From positions 83,188-131,094 of the forward strand of contig PKXS01000043.1 in the NCBI GenBank assembly GCA_003132425.1: DNA of 47,907 bases. Direction: 5' to 3'. Positions within the stretch are counted from its first letter, which is position 1. Each line of letters begins with the position of its first letter. The position numbers were made by a program, and so were the translations under genes. The notes under the pieces were generated by a model. That model did not search any database. It saw nothing but the letters and a program-made list of their open reading frames with translations, and was not told where the DNA came from. Shown here one piece after another: positions 17,041 through 25,444 of the stretch. Origin of the DNA: Gammaproteobacteria bacterium (GTDB lineage Bacteria; Pseudomonadota; Gammaproteobacteria; Steroidobacterales; Steroidobacteraceae).

Positions 17041-17685
17041 GTGCCCTTCTCGCTTATCCACGGACCGCTACAGAGCGCGCCGCGAGTTCAGGATATATCA
17101 TCTCTCACAGGTGGGCGTGGACGAGATTGCTAGCGGGCGAGACTTAATAGAAAACGTTTGCCCCGCGAGGTATCACCGGACGCCATGATTAAAAGATGGA
17201 TACCCAGCCCTCTACGGCATATTACCGTAGTGCGCTCGGTCCACCGGCGCATGCGCCGCGCATCGGCGCAAAGCCACTGGGTCGGCTTCAGTTATCAAGG
17301 TTAGCGCAGCGACGGGTCTAATGGGTGCGAGCTGAGCCGGTGGTCTCGACGTCGGCCGTGAGGTGCCACACGCTCTTGTAGAGCCCGAACCCTAGCACGA
17401 AGATCACGATACGCGATCGATCCAGCAGTACTTCGACCATAGGAACATCACGCATGCCGTGCGCTACACCGAGCGCAGTTCCAAGCGGTTTAAGAATTTC
17501 TGGAAAGATTGAGACACATCCCACCGAAGATTCCCTTCCTCGCACGCATCCCCCAAGGACTCGCGCGCGGATCCAATGGTCGTCTCAGTACCTTGGACAT
17601 GAAGCGGCATGGAGGGCTTTTCCCGTGCGCGATTTGCGAACATGCGTGCGGCGCCGTAGTGAACCCGGTAAACTTCCGGGCGGTT
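17041..17685. other. Region between the PKS operon and tRNA-Arg
   Basis: It should hold the promoter of the PKS operon at its left end, but I see no strong sigma-70 pair. A 75-codon minus-strand frame at 17318-17545 ends with one hydrophobic segment (SRIVIFVLGFGLYKSVWHLT) and could be a remnant of a small membrane protein. It has no ribosome site and I do not call it a gene. Confidence 0.4.
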
Positions 17686-17762
17686 GCGCCCGTAGCTCAG
17701 CTGGATAGAGCACTGCGCTTCGAACGCAGTGGTCGGCGGTTCGAATCCGTCCGGGCGCGCCA
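17686..17762 (+). tRNA. tRNA-Arg (anticodon TCG)
   Basis: A complete cloverleaf of 77 nt. The acceptor stem GCGCCCG pairs with CGGGCGC, followed by discriminator G and encoded CCA. The D stem is GCTC/GAGC. The anticodon stem is CTGCG/CGCAG around loop CTTCGAA, giving anticodon TCG, which reads CGA. The T stem is GGCGG/CCGTC (one G-T pair) around TTCGAAT. It stands alone. tRNA 3' ends are common integration sites, and a damaged copy of its 3' half lies at 33403-33537. Confidence 0.97.
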
Positions 17763-17827
17763 AAATTTTTGGGTCCGTTCCGGTCAGATGGCTGATGGCG
17801 CCATGCGCCTAAAACCCAATCCGTCGG

Positions 17828-18784
17828 TTAGCGTGCGAGGGCCGCGTCCACCATTCCGATGGTCCCCAACCATGTTTCCACCAATCGCGGCCATTGCGCG
17901 ATCGGCAACTTGCTCGTCCGCAGGCTGAAGGCGTGGCCGCCTTGCGCGTACAGGTGCATTTCAGTGGGGACGCCGGCTTTCTGCAGCGCGACATAATAGG
18001 CGAGAGACTGCTCCACGCCGTCCACGTGGTCGTCCTCGGCTTGGAGTAGAAAGGTGGGTGGCGAGTCGGCGCGTACGCGGATGTCCGGGCGAAGGGTCAA
18101 ATCCGTCTCCTCGCGGCTGGCCTGGTCCTCGTCCTCGTGCGCCCACAGGTGGCCGGGGTAGAGGGCGATGGCGAAGTCGGGGCGGCAGCTCAGCTGGTCG
18201 GCGGCATCCACCGGGGCATACGTCCGCTGCGCGAAATGCGTACTGACCGCGGCCACCAAGTGCCCGCCGGCAGAAAAACCGATCACGCCGACTTTGTGCG
18301 GATCGACATGCCACTGCGCCGCGTGCTGCCGCACCAGCCCCAACGTGCGCTGCGCGTCCTGCAGCGCCGTCTGCACCTTCGGGTATACGCGCCGTTGGTT
18401 CTCGTGGTCCCACCACGGACCCGAGCCCGGCACGCGGTACTTCAGTAGTACGCAGGTGATACCGCGTGATGTCAGCCAGTCGCAGATCTCCGTGCCCTCT
18501 CCACCCATGGCGAGAACCCGGTAACCCCCGCCGGGGAACACCACCATTGCCGCCCCGGTGTTGCGCCCCTTGGCCGCATACACCGTCATTGTCGACCGGC
18601 TGACATCGTAAGCCTCTCCGCCGGGATCGACAGACTCCGGTTTCGGGTCGGGTATCGCATCGGGTACCGCGCCTGGCCATATCGGCACTTGCGTATGTCC
18701 CGGAGAAGGCTGCCAGGAATCCGCCCGCGCACTTGCGCCGCCGGTCGCCGCCGCCACACACAGAGCAAAGATCAACGTCTGCAT
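17828..18784 (-). CDS. Secreted alpha/beta hydrolase (acetylxylan-esterase / BD-FAE-like)
   Basis: A 318-residue protein with a Sec signal (MQTLIFALCVAAATGGASARA). The oxyanion-type VVFPGGGY motif is followed by the nucleophile Ser171 in GFSAGGHL, the acid Asp251/252 in LQAEDDHVDG and His284 in GGHAFSL, a full catalytic triad. Relatives remove acetyl or other ester groups from plant polysaccharides. The chosen ATG at 18784 has GGAG 6 nt upstream; ATG and GTG codons at 18790 and 18796 are alternatives. In this locus it probably trims O-acyl groups from the glycan in the periplasm. It is the last minus-strand gene before tRNA-Arg. Confidence 0.87.
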   Translation of the reverse strand: MQTLIFALCVAAATGGASARADSWQPSPGHTQVPIWPGAVPDAIPDPKPESVDPGGEAYDVSRSTMTVYAAKGRNTGAAMVVFPGGGYRVLAMGGEGTEICDWLTSRGITCVLLKYRVPGSGPWWDHENQRRVYPKVQTALQDAQRTLGLVRQHAAQWHVDPHKVGVIGFSAGGHLVAAVSTHFAQRTYAPVDAADQLSCRPDFAIALYPGHLWAHEDEDQASREETDLTLRPDIRVRADSPPTFLLQAEDDHVDGVEQSLAYYVALQKAGVPTEMHLYAQGGHAFSLRTSKLPIAQWPRLVETWLGTIGMVDAALAR

Positions 18785-18904
18785 CACCATCTCCACTGCT
18801 GCGAACTTCGGATATCCACTTCAGCCGTCATCATACGTAGACTTCGCAGTGACACGCCCCTTGCGAGTCATCGATGAGCGCGTTGCGGCACCCTGGCGGA
18901 GGCC

Positions 18905-19257
18905 TTATTTAATCCGGATGCGTATCGCGTCTCGCCCTTGCATCCTCTGGCCCGGATCGTCCTTCAGGCCGTGGTCGGTATAGCTTGCGATGAGCACGAG
19001 CATTCCCTTGTCCTTCGACTCTCCGTCTTCCCTGTCCGAAACGTTGATTTCGTAACGTACCCGGGAGTTTTCCTCATAGGCGTCGTTCGCCTTGGGGCTG
19101 ACGATCTTCACCGCGGGCGGATGATTCACCGGCTTTTCGCCGGGACCTGTGGATTCTTCCGGGCCCCGCGCACGGCAGCCATCGACAGCAATGCCAGAGC
19201 GGCTGCCATGAGAGCGCGAGTGCTCCTCGCGAAGCCGCACTCTTGCCGATGCTTCAC
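18905..19257 (-). pseudogene. Small secreted protein gene split by a frameshift after the signal peptide
   Basis: The frame beginning at GTG 19257 encodes a signal peptide (RALMAAALALLSMAAVRGA) and then stops at once. The frame one base away continues sensibly as PGEKPVNHPPAVKIVSPKAN, then YEENSRVRYEINVSDREDGE, then MLVLIASYTDHGLKDD to the stop at 18905. The join falls in a GGGCCCC run (19161-19167). The mature part resembles the bridge domain found with ThuA or cytochrome c modules in secreted sugar-metabolism proteins, but those partner domains are absent. It could be a decayed gene or a sequence error. It sits 29 bp after the FAD oxidoreductase stop and looks like part of the same transcript. 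Confidence 0.55.
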
Positions 19258-19286
19258 CACCGCCGAGGGGATTTTGTTTGCGACTA

Positions 19287-20789
19287 TCAAAGTGCGTCGA
19301 TTTCGATGGCGACTCTGCGCCCCGAACGAAGACAGGACTCCATCCCGCGGCTTAGGGGGTCGGCGAAGGTCCCCGCAAAATAGATCCGCCCGTCAGGGCG
19401 CATCAGCCGCGGCCAGAACTTGTTCATCTCCCCGATCGGGTAGGCCAGCATTTCACAGGACGGCGCGTATCTGTCGCGGGTCCAATCGAAGGTCAGGGAC
19501 TGGACGATGGTGTCGTGTTTGCCGGGATAGGCTTCGCGGAAGGCCGCCAAGCCGCGCTGCGCGGAGATACCCCCGGGAGCAAAGGCCTTCAACAGCACGC
19601 GGGTGGTCTGCACCTCGCTGGGCACCTGCCACACCGAGGATATATCGGGGTGCTCGAATTCCATGTTGATGCTCGCGAATCCGTCGTCGAGCCAGAACTT
19701 CGAGGCGGCCTCGAACACATAGAAGGGGTGCGAGGTGAAGCCCAGCTTGTCGACGATGTATTGCATGCCGGGCGATAGTGCGGGGCTGATGGGAATGGTC
19801 CTGAAGATCGACAGGGGCATGCAGTTGACGAGCACATCCGCGGACATTTCTCTCTCGTCCCCGTATCCGTAGGCGTTGTAGCGGATGCTGACGCCGGAAT
19901 CGCTGCGCGTGACGGCCACGATGGGATGCTTGAGCTTGACGCGATCACCCAGGCGCGTGGCGAAGGCCGTGGGAAGCTGCTGATTGCCCCCTGTCAGGCG
20001 ATAGGTGTCTCCTTCCGACCAAGGAATGCCGCGAAATCCCATCACAGCAAAGCGCCAAAGGGAAAATAGCGCGGATTCATCCTGCCCGCCCAGGAAGCGC
20101 AGCGCGGCCGCCGAGGCCCTCTGCCTTTCATAAAAGGCGGCCACGGAAATCTTGTCCAGTTCGTCATGGCCCACGCCGAGCGGGTGCGATTCGTCGGTGA
20201 ATTTTCCGAGGTGGGATTGCAGATAGAGACGGGGCAGATCGTTCCACGAATTCGCGGACAGAAAGCGGGCCTCCGCGTCGTCGAAGCCCAGCTTCTTGAG
20301 CACGGTCCGGTCTGCCAGCATTTCCTCCGAGAAGAACTTGCCGTCGATCATCCGAAGGACATGTCCGCCGGGTACGGCCGTGGAGCCTTCCGCGTAGGGG
20401 TAGGGGACCACGCTGAGACCGAACTCGGCGATGTAGTCGAAAAATGCCTCATAGCCCGGCCGGGTGATGTGGTCCGCACCGAAGTCGGCATACAGGCCAT
20501 CCGACAGGCCGTCGCGTCCCGTGAACACATGTCCGCCGTGCCTGCCGCTGGCTTCGAGCACGACGACTTCATGGCCTCTGCGCATCAGTTCGTAGGCGCA
20601 GCACAGACCGGAGATACCGGCGCCGGCCACGACGATTTTCTTGCGCGTGGAGGGGCTGCTCGGCGATGGATTCGCCGGCCCCGTCACGCCGGCCGACGAT
20701 GCGTTCGCAACGGCCGACCCTGCCAGGTACAGTTCGACGCCGGCCGTCGCGGCGTTCCTTAAGAATTCTCTCCGGTTCACCTTAGTCAT
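19287..20789 (-). CDS. Exported FAD-dependent oxidoreductase (flavin amine oxidase family)
   Basis: A 500-residue flavoprotein. It starts MTKVNRREFLRNAATAGVEL, a twin-arginine-type export signal (RREFL), then a Pro/Ser linker. The dinucleotide fold is VVAGAGISGLCCAYEL with VVLEASGRHGGHVF, the GG doublet motif of amine oxidases. The C-terminal FAD contact is DGRIYFAGTFADP followed by the GMESCLRSGRR helix. The enzyme is likely folded with FAD in the cytoplasm and exported. A substrate amine, amino sugar or carotenoid-like compound is possible; none is shown by sequence. It lies 90 bp after the TonB receptor gene, probably co-transcribed. Confidence 0.85.
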   Translation of the reverse strand: MTKVNRREFLRNAATAGVELYLAGSAVANASSAGVTGPANPSPSSPSTRKKIVVAGAGISGLCCAYELMRRGHEVVVLEASGRHGGHVFTGRDGLSDGLYADFGADHITRPGYEAFFDYIAEFGLSVVPYPYAEGSTAVPGGHVLRMIDGKFFSEEMLADRTVLKKLGFDDAEARFLSANSWNDLPRLYLQSHLGKFTDESHPLGVGHDELDKISVAAFYERQRASAAALRFLGGQDESALFSLWRFAVMGFRGIPWSEGDTYRLTGGNQQLPTAFATRLGDRVKLKHPIVAVTRSDSGVSIRYNAYGYGDEREMSADVLVNCMPLSIFRTIPISPALSPGMQYIVDKLGFTSHPFYVFEAASKFWLDDGFASINMEFEHPDISSVWQVPSEVQTTRVLLKAFAPGGISAQRGLAAFREAYPGKHDTIVQSLTFDWTRDRYAPSCEMLAYPIGEMNKFWPRLMRPDGRIYFAGTFADPLSRGMESCLRSGRRVAIEIDAL

Positions 20790-20879
20790 GCGACCTCGGC
20801 GAAGTTGCGGCGGACCGCATCAGCACTCATCGCGGGTCCGTGCCGATCGCGGCCCCTTCGTCGATTTTTTAAGGGCCGA

Positions 20880-23800
20880 TCAGAATTGATACGACGCTCC
20901 GAGAGTGTAGGTTCTGCCGTAGGCGCTGTACCCGTAGCCCACGCCGCTCGAACTCTGGCCGACTTGTTGTCCGGGTGCCCAGGGCAGTAACGGGTTGCCG
21001 TTGAGGTAAGTGCGCGCAACCGAGTTCGTCAGATTCTTGCCCTCGACGTAGATTTGAAATTCCTTGTATATCTTGTAGTGCGCGCTGGCCGTCAGCCACT
21101 GGAACGGACTCGTGACCGCGGGCCAGCCCGGAACCTCGGTGCACTGCGAACACTCGGATTGAAAACTCGCGGCGTAGTCCCAGTTGACGTCGGCGCTGAT
21201 GTGACCCTTGTCATACAGCAGTCCGGCCGAAAGGGTCATGGGCGGCACGGCGTTGATCGCACCGATGCTGTTGCCGTTCTGATCGTAGCTCTTGTTTTCG
21301 GTGCGCGTGTACTGAAAGTGGGCACCGAAGCCATTGTCCATGATGTGTTGCCACGCGAGCTCGACGCCATAGAAAGTGCTCTTGGCGCCATTGGCCGGCT
21401 CGGTGATGGTCCACAGGAAGGGCGTGCCCGGAATTTTGCCGCCGGGCGGTCCGCCGATATATTGCAGCGTGCCCAGATTGACGTTGGGTATGGTCTCCGT
21501 GTAAATGTCGTCGCGGATTTTCTTGCCGAACAGCGCGACCGTCAGTGCCGAATGCGGGTGGTAATACCACTCTGCGGAGAAGTCCACTTGAGTCGCTTTG
21601 ATGGGCTTGAGGCCCGCCGTTCCCCCGTAAGCAAGTTGCGGTTGGCCGTTTTCGGCGTTGTTGCTGGAGGTCGGGGCGAGCTCGTCGAGGTCGGGGCGGG
21701 ACATGGTCTCCGCCACCGCGGCTCGAAGCTGCACTCTGTCCGGCACCACCCAGTAATTGAAATTCGCGGACGGCAGCGGCAGGATGTAGTGGCCTTCCGT
21801 TACGGATTCCTGCCCCGTGGCATATTGCACATTCCACGTCTCTGTAGAGGAGTTGATGGAAGGTGTCCAAAGCGAGGTCGGCGCGGCTATGGCGGTTGAG
21901 GCGGTGGTGTTGGTGCGCACGACGCGCAGTCCTAAGTTTCCACCCCAGTTGTTGCCGGCGAAGGTCATTTCCCCGTACACCGAGAATGTCTTTTCCGTGA
22001 CAACATACGAATTGTAGGGATTGGCCTGCGGCAGCGTTTCGCTGAAGTCGAAAGGCTGCGAACAGGGCAGGCTCGAGCAGAAGAACGGATTGGGTTTGCC
22101 GTTAAGGCCCTTCAAGAATGCCAGCAGCTGGCCGACGTTCAGTTGAGGCAGCGTGGTGGGATAGGATCCGCCGGCTCCTTGCATGAAATTCGGCACACTG
22201 ACCATGGAAATCACAGGAAAACCCAGAGAACCAAAGGAGTACGGGTCGCACTGAACGGGACAGCCCGCCGTTTGATACAACGTGCCGTACTGGCCGGAGC
22301 CATTGGTCCAGTCGTTGCTGATGTCGGTGCGGCTCTTGTCGCGATTGCTGTAGCCGGCGCCGAACAGGATCTTGTCGAACCAGCCCGCCCCCACATCGAA
22401 GCTGCCGTCGAGTGTGAATCCCGTGACCTGGTCGTGAACCGAGTAGCCATTCAGCCCGTCGTAGTGGGTGGACCAGTAGTTGTTGTTGTTTAGAAATCCG
22501 GAGTTCATGAGCGAGGTGTATGAGCATGAACCCGGGTTGGTCGAACTGGCGGTGCCCTTGGGGCAGGCGGTCAGTCCAAGCTGACTCGGCGGTACCAGCA
22601 CGTTGAAGTTCGGCAAGCTGTTGGGTACGTCCGAAAAGATCAGGGTATCCGGCGCGGTCGGTGTGTTCGTGACCAGGCCCGCGGTCACGAAGCTATCCTG
22701 GCCGCCCTCGGGCCGATTGGCCGTCGATCGATACCCATCCGCGGTGAAGCGCAACCGGTCGATCGGTTTCCACTCAACATTCAACCCGAACATCGTGGTG
22801 GTGACCACGCGATCCACGGTGTTATTCACCATTTCAGGCTGGAAATCGCTGACCGTGACACCGGTCACCACGCCGTTCTTGACCACCGGATTCGACCAGC
22901 TGGTGCCGATCGTATCCGGCGAAGCAAAGTAATAAGACTCGTTGTAGCCGACCTGCGGGTCGTCCAGGTGGGTCCACAAACCATCGGCGACTATCTTGAG
23001 CTCCGAACTGGGATGCCACTCGAGGCTGCCGGAGAGCGCATCGCGCTTCTTGTCATCGAAGATGGACCCGAAGGTAATGCAGCACGGCGTGGCGGCGAGC
23101 GGCGTCCCGTTCGGGTCGTCGAAGGGGTAGGTCGTCGGGCCGTAAATGTTCTGGTTGTAGGCATTGAGCGAATCGGTGCGGATCTTGATGTCCGAATGCA
23201 CGGCACCGAGTAGAAAGCCCAATGTCCGGTCGTCGTTGGTGTCCGAGACGAAGGCGGAAAACTTGCTGCCTTTCAGGTCCGACATGTCGTTGTCGTTGCC
23301 CTCGGCATGCACCCCGCCGTGAAACCCGGGATTGTCGAACGCGCTGGCGGTACGCAGGTTCACGGTGCCGCCGATGCTGCCTTCGAGCGCCGATGCCTGT
23401 GTCGATTTCAGGACGTCGGCCCCCGAGATCACCTCCGAGGGCAAGACGTCGAAGGCCAGATCTCGGCCGTCGTCATCGGTGGCGAGAATGCGGTTGTTAA
23501 GCGTCGTGATGTTGTACTGGGGCCCCAGGCCCCTCACGTTCACACTGATTCCCTCACCCCCGGTGGTGCGGCTGATGGTGATGCCGGGCAGATGCTCCAG
23601 CGAGTCGGCGACGTCGGCGTCGGGGAATTTGCCGAGTTCCTCCGCATTGATCGAATCCAGGACGACTGAGGCGTCCCTCTTGATCTGGAGCGATTTCTCG
23701 AGGCTGGCGCGCATGCCGGTCACGACGATTTCTTGCAAATCCGGGGAATCGCTGGCGGTCGCTGCGGCGGTAGTGGCCGACGTGGCTGCATCGGCCGTCG

Positions 23801-23894
23801 CCGTGTTGGTGCTGTCCACGGCGAAAGCTGGGAAGTTCGAGCTCAGCGCGGCGGCGGCCACGAACAGAACAGAGCGCAGGCGCATCGTCGGCAT
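20880..23894 (-). CDS. TonB-dependent outer-membrane receptor (Xanthomonas/Caulobacter type)
   Basis: A 1004-residue receptor with signal peptide (SVLFVAAAALSSNFPAFA) and a TonB-box-like LQEIVVTGMRASLEKSLQIK. The plug domain runs from DASVVLDSINAEELGKFPDA to ADVLKSTQASALEGSIGGTV with ISVNVRGLGPQ, and a 22-strand barrel ends in the aromatic YGRTYTLGASYQF. This subclass imports oligosaccharides in xanthomonads and caulobacters. It is the first gene of the minus-strand half of the locus and shares a 25-bp control block with the divergent transporter operon. It most likely takes up the glycan degraded by the GH-D enzyme encoded at 30823. Confidence 0.94.
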   Translation of the reverse strand: MPTMRLRSVLFVAAAALSSNFPAFAVDSTNTATADAATSATTAAATASDSPDLQEIVVTGMRASLEKSLQIKRDASVVLDSINAEELGKFPDADVADSLEHLPGITISRTTGGEGISVNVRGLGPQYNITTLNNRILATDDDGRDLAFDVLPSEVISGADVLKSTQASALEGSIGGTVNLRTASAFDNPGFHGGVHAEGNDNDMSDLKGSKFSAFVSDTNDDRTLGFLLGAVHSDIKIRTDSLNAYNQNIYGPTTYPFDDPNGTPLAATPCCITFGSIFDDKKRDALSGSLEWHPSSELKIVADGLWTHLDDPQVGYNESYYFASPDTIGTSWSNPVVKNGVVTGVTVSDFQPEMVNNTVDRVVTTTMFGLNVEWKPIDRLRFTADGYRSTANRPEGGQDSFVTAGLVTNTPTAPDTLIFSDVPNSLPNFNVLVPPSQLGLTACPKGTASSTNPGSCSYTSLMNSGFLNNNNYWSTHYDGLNGYSVHDQVTGFTLDGSFDVGAGWFDKILFGAGYSNRDKSRTDISNDWTNGSGQYGTLYQTAGCPVQCDPYSFGSLGFPVISMVSVPNFMQGAGGSYPTTLPQLNVGQLLAFLKGLNGKPNPFFCSSLPCSQPFDFSETLPQANPYNSYVVTEKTFSVYGEMTFAGNNWGGNLGLRVVRTNTTASTAIAAPTSLWTPSINSSTETWNVQYATGQESVTEGHYILPLPSANFNYWVVPDRVQLRAAVAETMSRPDLDELAPTSSNNAENGQPQLAYGGTAGLKPIKATQVDFSAEWYYHPHSALTVALFGKKIRDDIYTETIPNVNLGTLQYIGGPPGGKIPGTPFLWTITEPANGAKSTFYGVELAWQHIMDNGFGAHFQYTRTENKSYDQNGNSIGAINAVPPMTLSAGLLYDKGHISADVNWDYAASFQSECSQCTEVPGWPAVTSPFQWLTASAHYKIYKEFQIYVEGKNLTNSVARTYLNGNPLLPWAPGQQVGQSSSGVGYGYSAYGRTYTLGASYQF

Positions 23895-23971
23895 AGCAAT
23901 CCCCTTTTTTCTAAATTCTCTTTCTGCTTGGCCTTGCGTCGCGAACGTGGCACGCAGGGTCAGCGGTTCCG

Positions 23972-24003
23972 ACGTTAAACGAAACTAATATAACTTTCAA
24001 TAG
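23972..24003 (-). promoter_or_regulatory. Promoter/operator block for the TonB receptor gene
   Basis: Read on the minus strand: -35 TTGAAA (24000-23995), 17-bp spacer, then a weak -10 TAACGT (23977-23972), about 78 nt before the start codon. The stretch 23979-24003 matches the block at 24417-24441 at 20 of 25 positions in the same orientation to its gene, including CTATTGAAA and AGTTTC. The partial GAAAC/TTTC inverted repeat could bind the DeoR-family regulator encoded nearby. Confidence 0.6.
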
Positions 24004-24416
24004 TGGTTTTTATGAATACTTAGTTCGCGTGTCGGACAGAATAGCGACTCGACGATTGTTGTAGCGGCTGAGGCGAGCTCATAATTCTCGAACATTGAGA
24101 CTTGTGAAACTGATATAGATATTTAATGAAACTAAATACAGGGAGTAATTGGGGGGTACGAAACATAAGGGCGAAGAAAGGAAGCATCGATTGATTCGCG
24201 ATTGGCGCTGGCGGCACAGGTCCGCGCAGACTCGATCGGGTGTACCGCCGGAAGAAGCGACGACGCAACTGGCCGCCGCCCAGGGGGTGCGCCGTCAATG
24301 GCGAAGATCCTGACAGGCTGCAACTCGATGCTTAGCCGAAGCGGGAATCCCGAAAGCCAGCGAAACCTCTGCATCGAAGCACTGGATATCAGCGTCCGCA
24401 GTCGATAAAATGATAT

Positions 24417-24448
24417 CTATTGAAATTTATGTAAGTTTCAAATATAAC
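24417..24448 (+). promoter_or_regulatory. Promoter/operator block for the EamA-to-glycosidase operon
   Basis: A good sigma-70 promoter: -35 TTGAAA (24420-24425), exactly 17 bp, -10 TATAAC (24443-24448), about 64 nt before the ATG at 24512. The inverted repeat TTGAAA/TTTCAA (24420-24425 and 24436-24441, spacer 10) overlaps the promoter, as an operator would. The block is shared with the TonB receptor promoter at 23979-24003. Confidence 0.7.
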
Positions 24449-24511
24449 AAGTCACCGGGTGGCGCCCGGCTCCAACACCCTACAATGGCTCCGCCGCAGG
24501 AATTAAATTCA

Positions 24512-25444
24512 ATGAGATCAAGAGCATGGTTGGCCTATGCGCTGGTGACGACGGGGTTTTGGGGAGTGTGGGGCGCGTTCACCGGTTTGCCTGCGAATCA
24601 TGGATTTCCTGAAACGTTGATCTATGTGGTGTGGGCGCTGACCATGATTCCCCCTGCGTTGTACGGCTTGCGGCGAGTCGGCTGGCGCGTGCAGCACGAT
24701 GCACGGTCGGTGTGCTACGGCGCCTTGATCGGGCTGCTGGGGGCGGGCGGCCAGATGTTGCTGTTCCATGCGGTGCGGACTGGACCCGCCTACCTGATCT
24801 TCCCGGTGATCTCGCTGTCGCCGGTGGTCACGGTGGCCCTGTCGTTGGTGTTGCTGCACGAACGGACCGGCAAGCTCGGCACGCTCGGTATCGTGCTGGC
24901 CTTGTGCTCGCTCCCGCTGTTCGATTACTCGGGGGGCAGGTCGGGCGGTGCTTATGGCGAATTATGGTTTCTGCCGGCACTGGGGGTGCTGGTGGCCTGG
25001 GGGTTGCAGGCCTTCTTCATGAAGCTGGCGAACGCGACCATGGATGCGGAGAGCATATTCTTCTACATGACGGTCAGCGGTCTGTTGCTGATTCCGGTGG
25101 CGCTCGCCATGACGGATTTTTCCGTGCCCATCAACTGGGGCGCGGACGGCCCCTACCTCGCGGCGGCCATCCAGATTCTCAATTCCATCGGCGCACTGAC
25201 CTTGGTGTATGCCTTTCGTTACGGCAAGGCCATCGTGGTCTCGCCGCTGACCAACGCGGGCGCTCCCCTGATCACCGCCGTGCTGTCGATACTGTTGCTG
25301 GGCACCGCGCCCACGGCAACTAAACTGGCCGGCATCGCCTTGGCGCTCGTGGCCGCCGTGTTCCTGGCCATCGAGCCCGAGCCTAGCGCGGCCGCCACGG
25401 CAGCGGCGCATACGGAGACCCTCAAGGAGTACGGTCGATCATGA
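24512..25444 (+). CDS. EamA/DMT-superfamily transporter
   Basis: A 310-residue inner-membrane protein with about ten hydrophobic helices and the internal two-fold EamA repeat (first half WLAYALVTTGFWGVWGAFTG, second half ALGVLVAWGLQAFFMKLANA). PVISLSPVVTVALSL and SPLTNAGAPLITAVLS are the matching late-helix motifs of the two halves. The ATG at 24512 precedes the first helix; ATG 24485 is an alternative. It heads the seven-gene operon and is the only inner-membrane transporter visible in the locus, so it may import the freed amino sugar, an unusual role for this family and an inference only. Its stop overlaps the next start (ATGA). Confidence 0.88.
   Translation: MRSRAWLAYALVTTGFWGVWGAFTGLPANHGFPETLIYVVWALTMIPPALYGLRRVGWRVQHDARSVCYGALIGLLGAGGQMLLFHAVRTGPAYLIFPVISLSPVVTVALSLVLLHERTGKLGTLGIVLALCSLPLFDYSGGRSGGAYGELWFLPALGVLVAWGLQAFFMKLANATMDAESIFFYMTVSGLLLIPVALAMTDFSVPINWGADGPYLAAAIQILNSIGALTLVYAFRYGKAIVVSPLTNAGAPLITAVLSILLLGTAPTATKLAGIALALVAAVFLAIEPEPSAAATAAAHTETLKEYGRS

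Larger units (their letters stand above)
23895..24511. other. Divergent control region
   Basis: 617 bp between the TonB receptor gene and the EamA operon, AT-richer than its flanks. It holds no convincing gene, but has two copies of a conserved promoter/operator block, listed separately, near its two ends. An additional pair of TGAAAC half-sites lies at 24105-24110 and 24127-24132. Confidence 0.6.

Noticed and set aside
17464-17763. Minus-strand frame of 99 codons starting MARPDGFEPPTTAFEAQ
   Set aside because: Its first part is the antisense of tRNA-Arg; this peptide is a well-known false annotation.
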